Notes under the pieces: generated by a model
What the model was told of the DNA's origin: nothing
Seen by the model: the letters and a program-made list of their open reading frames with translations, nothing else
The model's database searches: none
Position numbers and translations under genes: made by a program
DNA from: Flabesymbios commensalis
Taxonomy: Eukaryota; Annelida; Polychaeta; Terebellida; Flabelligeridae
Direction: 5' to 3'
Length of the DNA stretch: 64,000 nt
Assembly: GCA_964017125.1 (NCBI GenBank)
Contig: OZ024908.1
Location: forward strand, 79,610,919 to 79,674,918
In this document: positions 55,931 through 64,000 of the stretch, piece by piece
Layout of the letters: each line of letters begins with the position of its first letter
Numbering within the stretch: the stretch's first letter is position 1

Positions 55931-56415
55931 GAATGTCACCACAATAAATCACTAACCAGGTAGCCTGCCTGTAATCCTTTTGGCTAACCATATTGATCAA
56001 CAATCACCATACCACACATTTTTTGAGACAGGCCAAGCCAAACCGCGGTAAACCAATATTTTAAAACTTTTTAATCATGTGACCCAGGTATGGAAACCCT
56101 CCACCAGATAAAATTCTGCATGAAAAATTTCACATCTGCATCACATGAATAATAACAAAAACCCAACATAGGCATGTAGTCAATCCTGCACTGGCACACC
56201 ACGATCAGATCAAATTCTGCACGAAGTGAACTAGCCCAAGACTTGACTTGCCAAAGCAATTCAAGACTAAAATTGAATTATCACGAACATAATATCAGCT
56301 TTAAATTATGAGCCTGACTTCAACGATCCAATAATCATGATTGCAAGATGCCGACAGGCTCATAACATTCTACTTCTGCCAAAAATAATTATCCATTAAG
56401 GCAGAAAGAACGGGT

Positions 56416-57264
56416 TTAAACCACAAAAGATGTAATGCGAATGTATTTCTGGACAGCTTCAGATCTCCATCTACCCATGCGCTTAATTTGATCCTCTGAG
56501 AAACCCAACCCAGCTGCGGTGGTTGCTGCCCCAATTCGAAAACTATGAGATTTAATTCTTTTCTGGTCAAAACCTGCCAATTGTGCAACATCTTTGAGCA
56601 CCTTACCAAATTTAGATCTGGTAACAGGAGATTTATCAGAGTTTAAAAACAAGGGCACAGGCAAAGTACCTCGCATCCTCAAGTAGTTTTTTAGGGCTAA
56701 AACAGGACAGAACTTTCCTGGCTGGGCTAATACTGTTAATGAAAAGGGGACGCCTGGAATTTGTGACTTCCAATTATTTATGCAAAGCTGGAGTGCTTTA
56801 AGATTACCGTTGGGATCAGCTAACAGCACAACATCTTGTGTCTGTATTAATTTGGTTGGATCAACAGATGCATTTCTAACAGTTATCTCCCCTATCCTCA
56901 AAAAGGCGTAAAAAGCTAATAAAAACATGGCCCTAAATGTGATATAACTTAGACCTTCCCTACAAACTAAGGGCAGTTTGGTTAACAAGCTGTCTAAAAT
57001 AAATTTTGTGATAGGCAATCTTGAATCTTTAGCTGATTTGCCTTTTTGTGTGGCGGTTACTAGCTTCTTGACAATAAAAGAAACACCTGGATTCCGCAAC
57101 TGAGCAAGTCTGTGACATGTACCTGCGGCAGCTACATAAGTGTTTATTGTAGATGACGCCAACCGTTTATTAAACATATACGTGACAAAAAGCGCCATCT
57201 GGCGATCATTTATTGGCAAAGCTTGTTGCGAAGGGAAATAAATATGCATAAAATCAATAAGCAT
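56416..57264 (-). mobile_element. Tyrosine recombinase region of the DIRS/Ngaro-type element
   Basis: About 280 codons long. The N-terminal helical region (TINTYVAAAGTCHRLAQL) is followed by the FYAFLRIGEI block with the first catalytic Arg, HSFRIGAATTAAGLGFSED with the His-x-x-Arg pair, and GRWRSEAVQKYIRI with the nucleophile Tyr. This enzyme class integrates the circular DNA copy. Its position 3' of RT-RNase H matches the DIRS/Ngaro order. Confidence 0.88.
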
Positions 57265-57334
57265 TGTTACCTTCCGGCGATAAGTGTGTGTTCAGAAAAA
57301 GCCTGATTCAACAGTCCAAACATGCTATGCTCTA

Positions 57335-57760
57335 GCTGGGCAACCATTGAGGTGGTATCCGAGTGGGGAGTGGATTTGCTGTGTCTAGATGCTGCAGAAA
57401 TTTCTCCACCTGCATACGAGATAACAAATCAGCAGCATTGTTAAAAATACCGGGTATGTGGGCAGCTCTGAAAAGTATGTTATGTCTCATAACCACTACC
57501 ACCAACTCCCTTACAAGCCCCATAATTTCGGGCTCCTTTGAAGTTTGGGCATTAATTATATGCACTACAGCCTCATTATCTGAGTGAAATGTTATGCATT
57601 TGTTTCTCAATTTCTCAGCCCAAATTTTTATAGCAAGTACAATGGGAAAAAATTCTTTGAGGGTTATTCCCTTCTTTTTCCAACTGCTAGGCCATTGCCC
57701 CATAGCCCAAAATCAAACCATATCCCAAACCACTTGCATCAGTGTACAGGTGCAGCTGAT
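57335..57760 (-). mobile_element. RNase H region of the DIRS/Ngaro-type element
   Basis: LHLYTDASGLGYG carries the first catalytic Asp of RNase H; FPIVLAIKIWAEKL, ITFHSDNEAVVHIINAQTSK and HIPGIFNNAADLLSRMQ match the remaining conserved blocks, including the late Asp in the NxxAD motif. It would remove RNA from the RNA-DNA hybrid. It directly follows the RT, as in all DIRS-group elements. Confidence 0.8.
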
Positions 57761-58700
57761 CAGAATCCAGCCCTCTATCCTCTAAAATCATCGATTTGCC
57801 ATTAAAATTTTGAATAAAAGACAGCCAAGCATGCATGTCTTCTTTTGCCTCTTTAGTAATCCATCGTCTATGATCGGGAAATTTTAACCCCAATGTTAAA
57901 TCTATCATTCTCCGCAGGAATGCTCTCCCTGGCTGCACAACACAGCAAGCAAAATTCAACAAACCAATAAGTGATTGAATATCCCTTAGGGTGGCTTTTT
58001 TGCAATTAAGCATTTGTACAATTTTTAGTTTAATTTTTTCAAGTTTATCAAAAGGCAAACTTAATTCCATAATTTCAGTATCTATGCTGATCCCCATGAA
58101 CTCTAAACATGTTGCTGGAAGGACAGTCTTTTCATCTTGGATAGGAACCCCAACATCAGAGCATAGTTTGATTAATGCATTCAAACTTTGTCCACATTCA
58201 AGGTCATTAGGCTTGTCCAAAAGAAGAAAGTCATCAATAATATGGACTACGTGACTGGCTCCTCTCTTGTTAGTTAAAACCCAATGCAGGGCACTGCTAA
58301 AAGCCTCAAAAGTGGCACAACTCGTTCTGCAACCCATTTGCAGAGTCATGTCATAATAAAAGGCATTTTTCCATTGAATATCAAGCAATTCATAGTCAAC
58401 TGGCTTAACAGGAATTAACCGAAATGCATCCTTGATATCAATTTTTCCCATTAAAGTTCCCTTCCCCAATTTTTTTAATAATGTCCACAGCATGCTGCAT
58501 TTTTTTATAATTGACTGAGGCGAGTTCATGAGGAATATGAGAATTTATTGAGTTACCTAATGGTGCAGAAAGATTGTGAATAAATCGGTACTCCCCTGGT
58601 ACTATTTTAGGGATTATAGCCAATGGACTAATTCTAAAATTAGAAAAAGGAGCATGCTGAAATGGTCCCGCTATTCTACCCAGCTCTATTTCTTTCTGCA
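57700..58700 (-). mobile_element. Reverse transcriptase region of the DIRS/Ngaro-type element
   Basis: Recognised from DIKDAFRLIPVKPVDYELLD, the QMGCRTSCATFEAFSSAL block and the IDDFLLL motif, which correspond to RT palm motifs of DIRS-group elements (first catalytic Asp, template-grip block and the DD motif). It copies the element RNA into DNA. A segment upstream (LGRIAGPFQHAPFSNFRISP) matches the usual lead-in to this RT family. Confidence 0.85.
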
Positions 58701-59029
58701 ATTTCCTATCAACCAGGTCAGAATTTTTTATAGTGGATTCTGAATTATTTGCAAAACTGTACTCCCTAGGCCCCGAATAACCTAAAGTAAAACCCTGTGA
58801 AAAACCGTCTACCAAAAACCTTCGTTTCTCAGTATTGTAACCGTCAAGAATTTGATCCAACTCATTTACTTTTATAGGAGTTGGGAGTGAGATTATCTTT
58901 TTTGTTTTCGGATTTTGCCCCAAAATGGTAATTGGGATTTCGGTTTTGTCCGGGAAAGACCCCCTGTCTCCGACAAGCTGAGGAATTATGCCTAGTATCT
59001 CCGCAGTTGGAGCAACGGTGGGCATACTT

Positions 59030-60115
59030 GCAATTATGCCTGAATGCACAAAAACCCTTTCTTTGGAATGCAAAGCAGATGGCTGTGCCTGCCTTTGACT
59101 GAAAGGACGATTGGTTCGCCCCCCAATCGTAAGGGCGGCTTATTTGGTGAAACGCTGGATGCACGTACCCACAACTCTGCATGCATTATGTCCCAACACA
59201 TTACTGGTTGTGCCTGCTTCATAAATCTAAAATTTTCGTCATAAATCTTGAACGCCAACCCCCCTTTTTTTGCAATATCCCCTACAATTTCAATGTACTT
59301 CATTAACATAGGGGCTTAGTAAGGGTGGCGTTCGGTATACAACGCTGTGAAAACAATAAAGGCTGAAACCCAGTCTTCAATGTTTCTGATTGGCTTTGGT
59401 CTCAAATTTGGAATTAGTGAAAGACACTGTCCCGCATTTTTGTCCATTGACACCGACAAATTCATCCTATCTGGCGAATGATTTTGTCCGAGCAACAAAC
59501 CTAAGTCCACATACTGATTATCCCAAATTTTTTCTTTAATCTTCAAAGGAATACTGGCCCCTAAAGGCGCCTGAGAGGAAAGATTAATTAACGGTACGGA
59601 TGGTGTGGCTTGGCTCTGACTCTCACCTGCCCCCAACAACATGGAGAATTATGCTCCTATGTTGTCCTTGTCATTTGACATGACTGGTACCTGCTCTGGT
59701 ACCCCCGGCTGCTGCTGTGCCATAACATCTGACTTATTAGCTTCACTCGCAGTTGCGACTTGTTGCAGCTTGTGTAAAGGCTTGTTTTGCAGCGGCTTAC
59801 GTGCACGCAGCACAGCCGCAATTTCCATAGCGAGCGCCATGGTGGCATCGTCATTCCCCTGCATCGGGAGCGTCATCGGCACAAGATTGTCTGTCTGTGC
59901 TTGCACCCCAGCTATAGCCCCTATTTCTGCACAACCAGGCGCCACCACCATCTCTTGCTGTGGCAAAGGAATAGCCTCAGGCTCCAAGTCTTCCTCGACC
60001 GTCCCATTTCGTGTTGCAGCGTCCACCAATTTCTGCGGCGATTGCTTCCGTTTCATGGGACGCCTAGAGGAGGATACTTCCTGAGCCTTGCGTTTTTTGG
60101 GTGGCATTCTGCAAA
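59030..60115 (-). mobile_element. Gag-like region of the DIRS/Ngaro-type element
   Basis: The N-terminal part starts MPPKKRKAQEVSSSRRPMKR, a basic stretch resembling a nuclear localisation signal, followed by an acidic/Gln-rich segment. Downstream lies a Cys/His-rich block (CFAFQRKGFCAFRHNCKYAH then CSNCGDTRHNSSAC): a CCCH-type finger directly followed by a CCHC-like knuckle, the arrangement seen in nucleic-acid-binding proteins of animal DIRS-like elements. The region is fossil-like and not continuous. Confidence 0.65.
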
Positions 60116-60344
60116 ACAAAATACCAGACCAGTACCCATTGCACAAACATTCATCGACATGCAACATTATGGACAAATCACTCTTTTTGACATTATAAAT
60201 TTATCATTGAAATATTAGCGACTTTAATCACTTTGTCTTAATGATCTACTGATGTCGCCAAACCGTACTATATTTAAATAAATTATTATGATGACTCACC
60301 CACCCGATTAAATATCAATTTGCATCAATTTCAATACATATAAA

Positions 60345-60500
60345 ATTTACCTTGCTCACTTGCGGGTCATAAAATATATCTGTTGCCCACAAGCAAAATA
60401 TGTATTTGAAGTACAATATAATATTTTACCTCGCTCACTTGCGGGACATCATAATTATACCTCTATTATACATCTCGCCCACATGGCGGAATATGCAAAT
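60345..60500. repeat. Two degenerate tandem copies around GCTCACTTGCGGG
   Basis: CTTGCTCACTTGCGGGTCAT at about 60352 and CTCGCTCACTTGCGGGACAT at about 60430, with a weaker third form CTCGCCCACATGGCGGAATA at 60473. Spacing is about 77 bp and then 43 bp. They lie between the retroelement and the 87-bp array and may be an older relative of that array. Confidence 0.5.
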
Positions 60501-60524
60501 CAAAATTCAAGGCTGTTATACCAA

Positions 60525-61350
60525 ATAGCAGATTATACCAAATAACGTCATGAAACTCGTTCATGGCAATCATAAAAATTCACATCATTTGCCAAAATTC
60601 ACATCATTCATTTCAGGGTTATTATACCAAATAGCAAATTATACCAAATAACACCATGAAACTCGCTCATGGCAATCTTAATAATTCACATCATTGATTT
60701 CAGGGCTATTATACCAAATAGCAGATTATACCAAATAACACCATAAAACTCGTTCATGGCAATCTTAAAAATTCACATCATTCATTTCAGGGCTATTATA
60801 CCAAATAGCAGATTATACCAAATAACACCATAAAACTCGTTCATGGCAATCTTAAAAATTCACATCATTCATTTCAGGGCTATTATACCAAATAGCAGAT
60901 TATACCAAATAACACCATGAAACTCGTTCATGGCAATCTTAAAAATTCACATCATTCATTTCAGGGCTATTATACCAAATAGCAGATTAAACCAAATAAC
61001 ACCATGAAACTCGCTCATGGCAATCTTAAAAATTCACATCATTCATTTCAGGGCTATTATACCAAATAGCAGATTAAACCAAATAACACCATGAAACTCG
61101 CTCATGGCAATCTTAAAAATTCACATCATTCATTTCAGGGCTATTATACCAAATAGCAGATTATACCAAATAACACCATGAAACTCATTCCTGGCAATCT
61201 TAAAATTTCACATCATTTGCCTTCATCATTTTTTCATTTCAAGGCTATTATACCGAATAGAAGATTATACCAAATAACACCATATAACTCGTTCATGGCA
61301 ATCTTAAAAATTCACATCATTCGCCTTCATCATTTTTTCATAAATCAAAT
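60525..61350. repeat. Tandem array, about nine copies of an 87-bp unit
   Basis: The phrase GGCTATTATACCAAATAGCA recurs at 60511 (variant), 60617 (variant), 60704, 60791, 60878, 60965, 61052, 61139 and 61243 (variant). Six consecutive spacings are exactly 87 bp; the outer copies are longer and more diverged (the last step is 104 bp). Each unit also holds ACTCGTTCATGGCAATCTTA. Inside the unit TATACCAAATA is itself doubled. It lies just upstream of the Gag end of the retroelement. Confidence 0.9.
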
Positions 61351-63480
61351 CTCGTAATATCACCCTTAAGTGTTTTATTTGCTGTTGGGAATATGCCCCC
61401 CTTTTGAAATAATAATGGGTCACATGCCCCATCGTCTAAAGCCAATGCCCCCCCCCCTCCAAAAATATCATGGGCCCCTTGGCCCCCTTTCTCCAATTTT
61501 TAAATCGGGCACTGAATATGTAATAGTACCAATCTCATACATATAATTTTAACTATTTATATTGCCGTATATTAACCGTCTGCGTCCCTATGTTTGGGCT
61601 ATATTCAAGTTAAACTGAACGTAGATTTTAACTTAAGTCTATGCTAAAACCACAAATAGTAGGCCTAATTTATGTTCTTGTATTATGGACCCTATCGATG
61701 GAAGCTGATATTCAACATCACATTGTAATAAAGGCCTAAATATCACGCTAATAGGGATCTAATTAGAAGTTACTAAAATGTGTGGTACCAAAGCCATAAC
61801 TTTATTTTGAATTGACTAAGCGATACAAATTGTATGAACCAAGATTTATCATCAAATCGTGATGACAAACGTTTTCCTTTATTAGCTATTGGCCTTGAAA
61901 AATAGGTAAATGTCACCCATCTTTGAACTTGACCTTGAGTTTCATCATAAGAATCACTGGTATTAATATGGAAGTAATAGGGCCTACAAATTGTAGGTGT
62001 GGAGCTTTCGTGACGACAACCAATTTCCTTTACAATATTTTTATTGTACGACTACATTTAGAAAGGGGTATGATAGACATAAGAAATCAGGTGGCTGATG
62101 AAGCCTAAATTCATTATGCGTTATTCTGTCCCTCATTTTAGACCTAAGATGAACTTAAGAGAAGTCATCCATTGCGCCAAGGAGAACGAACGTGATTCGA
62201 TACATTCGTAGATCCGAATCCTATACTAGAGGCCTACGTACTCAGTTACTGCCTAAATCAGGTTGGGATCAATGACTTTTGCACCTAAAGTAGACAATAA
62301 ATAATTCTGCTGAAAAAATAGACTACTGCGCAGCGAATTCTTGCATTGTGCCAGGAAATATCTGCAGGGATTTTGACCTTGCGGGGGTCGATTGAGATTG
62401 GTCTTTATCTTAACCCAGGTGAATTTTTTACTAAGAATAAGGCATGATTTGAAAATTCCATGGGGGGGGGGGGTAGCTGCCCATCAGCCCCATCCGCAGT
62501 CCACAGCCCCGATCTGAGATGACACATTTTAAATTTAATTTAACCACAAACTTACCACACGATTTCCAGAAACAAGAGTCCATGAGACAAGAAGATACCT
62601 TTAAGTATTAGGCGTTATAATTAAACCGTTTTTAGGGACAAAAATCACAATGGATAGGTCTGTGTCGTAATAACACGATGCATGTATGGACGATGTAGGC
62701 CTATATAATAAGGGAACCCAATCTTATATTATTACCTCGCCTCATAATTATACGTCATTAAACGGTTTGGTAAATTTTCCAATCAGTCACAATGGTAACT
62801 AAATGTAAAATAAATGCCCAATATTACCCTAGCAAAACACGAGACAAATGTCAGTACAAATGTTCTCATAAATTGAAAGTAATTTTTAGTGCCAGAAACG
62901 GCATAGGGCCTATAACAACATTCCTGAAGTTTCAATTATGTCGATTAGTGGAGGAGGAAATCTGAAAATTTAAGGAGTTAGTTGACACTTAAATTCCTAG
63001 AGACAAATAATATATCGCTGCAAATGTATAAACGTCTAGTTTTACGAAGCATGAACAGTTTTTGCTGCAAGTGGTCGAGTTTTTCATAAAGCGTGCATAT
63101 GTGACGTCATGTCGTGATGGTTGTGACGTCACTTTTTCACCAATTTCTACTGGATATTTATAAAGGTGGATCATTTATCAGCTGCCTAGGGGGCCATCAA
63201 TGATATTTTAATTGTGACATGTTGTATGAAATAGTAATGACGTCATAGTTATGAATATTATGAACAGATGTATACAAAAAACATAAATAGACATCTCATA
63301 CATATCTTAGATAGAAGTAATAGACGACAGGGAGTTTTTGGCAACAATCTTATGAATATAAGCTTATATATTTTTATGAATTTATTGATGAATTTATTTG
63401 ATTTCTTCTGGAAATCTTTTGTTTTGTGTGGTACATTATATATTGCCATTGTATTCTAGTTATTACTTTAGTCAGGAGAT
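61351..63480. other. Intergenic sequence, no gene recognised
   Basis: C- and G-rich runs at 61395-61500 and 62461-62475 sit in AT-rich DNA. Open frames at 61923-62108 and 63268-63459 are short, unsupported and AT-driven. No TTAA-type or E-type repeat was seen, in contrast to the rest of the window. Confidence 0.5.
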
Positions 63481-63898
63481 CACTTTTGGGAGAGATAATA
63501 GGCTAAATTTCCCACCTCTACCCCTTGGGCAAAGGGAGCCAGGGCAAAGGGGGGGCAGGCCATTTCAATACAAAGACCATACAGTATGGCCCCCTTTGCC
63601 CTCTAACTTACAATGGGTAGATATTTCACACACTAATCCCAGTGAACGAAAGTATTTAGTATATTACTTAGTAGGCCTACTTAGTATGTCCAACAAAGCA
63701 TGTCACCATATACATCAAATGAAAGGTTTTTATCATATCTGTTTTATCAGGCTTACTTCAATGTACTTGTGTATCAACAAAATAAAAAGTACCAAGGTGG
63801 CGACAACCTGCGTGCAGGGTGTACTTCCATAGAGTGAGAACGAATACAACTGAAGTCTCTACAGGGTGGGTGGAGGTGGCCCCCTTTGCTCAATGCGC

Positions 63899-63936
63899 TG
63901 GCCCCCTTTGCCCAAGTTATTGGGCAAAGGGGGCCA
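63899..63936. repeat. Perfect 17-bp hairpin with GGCCCCCTTTGCCC motif
   Basis: TGGCCCCCTTTGCCCAA (63899-63915), loop GTTA, exact reverse complement 63920-63936. The same motif recurs at 63524-63540, 63587-63602 and 63877-63890, in both orientations. It may be part of a repeat that extends past the window edge. Confidence 0.75.
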
Positions 63937-64000
63937 CTTTGAGAGCAAATCTATTTGGCTTACACTTAAAATAAGGTATCCTTGAAACACTAAGTGAGTC

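Larger units (their letters stand above)
54132..60200 (-). mobile_element. DIRS/Ngaro-type tyrosine-recombinase retroelement, broken
   Basis: On the minus strand the order is Gag-like, reverse transcriptase, RNase H, tyrosine recombinase, which defines DIRS-order retrotransposons; absence of a visible methylase and the repeat layout lean toward Ngaro type. The element copies itself through RNA and integrates with a tyrosine recombinase rather than an integrase. A 225-bp direct repeat occurs twice downstream of the recombinase (54920-55144 and 54132-54356), as expected for the B repeats of split direct repeats; the matching A repeat at the 5' side was not found by eye, so the 5' limit is a guess. 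The coding region has roughly four or five breaks, some of which could be natural frame overlaps of this family. The repeat pair differs at about 7 positions, so the copy is fairly young. Confidence 0.8.

Noticed and set aside
59641-60218. Plus-strand open frames of 140-150 codons
   Set aside because: They lie opposite the Gag-like region of the minus-strand retroelement and have no protein-like features of their own.
60525-61350. Possible CRISPR-like array
   Set aside because: Whole 87-bp units are repeated with no variable spacers, in a eukaryotic setting; it is a minisatellite.
63398-63832. Plus-strand frame of 144 codons
   Set aside because: It crosses the GGCCCCCTTTGCCC motif region, shows no domain, and begins in AT-rich filler.

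Overview
This window looks like nuclear DNA of a metazoan, most likely a marine invertebrate deuterostome (echinoderm, hemichordate or lancelet grade). The evidence is: two intron-rich genes with canonical GT-AG introns of 0.1-8 kb; AT-rich, low-density sequence; a KIAA0825 orthologue; a tyrosine-recombinase (DIRS/Ngaro-like) retroelement; a tRNA-derived SINE; and dozens of short hairpin-bearing repeats. There is no bacterial, organellar, rRNA or CRISPR sequence. The species cannot be named from the sequence alone.

Layout. 1-20.7 kb: minus-strand gene for a Ser-rich, coiled-coil protein. Seven phase-compatible coding exons give the first ~408 codons from the ATG at 20638, and the gene runs off the left edge. 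20.7-30.4 kb: intergenic, with a dimeric tRNA-type SINE bounded by an exact 16-bp target duplication (22602-22949), a fold-back element (24473-25171) and several hairpins. 30.5-46 kb: a complete plus-strand KIAA0825 homologue, 23 coding exons, 1327 codons, every exon junction in phase, with a probable upstream 5' UTR exon. 46-54 kb: intergenic, dense in palindromic repeats, with a 0.5-kb composite repeat present twice (48.4 and 52.4 kb) and a small OTU-protease-like exon or relic (51.9 kb, minus). 54.1-60.2 kb: a broken minus-strand DIRS/Ngaro-type element (Gag-like, RT, RNase H, tyrosine recombinase) with a 225-bp direct repeat pair on its 3' side, followed by a nine-copy array of 87-bp units (60.5-61.35 kb). 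61.4-64 kb: no gene seen; a GGCCCCCTTTGCCC repeat motif occurs at the right edge.

The most striking signal is the repeat population. At least five families of about 80-300 bp share TTAA at both ends, CCCTT...AAGGG terminal inverted repeats and usually a central hairpin, as expected for non-autonomous piggyBac-like elements. Around 35 copies are visible. Two sit inside another palindromic family (CCCAGCAAACACG...), so the empty site can be read directly. One 82-bp copy in a KIAA0825 intron is a nearly perfect 39-bp-stem hairpin. One family-C copy starts 10 nt after a KIAA0825 splice donor, and one family-A copy ends about 20 nt before an acceptor.

All gene models are conceptual, made by eye from splice signals, reading phase and remembered protein families. 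No search or folding program was run. Identity and mismatch counts are hand counts.
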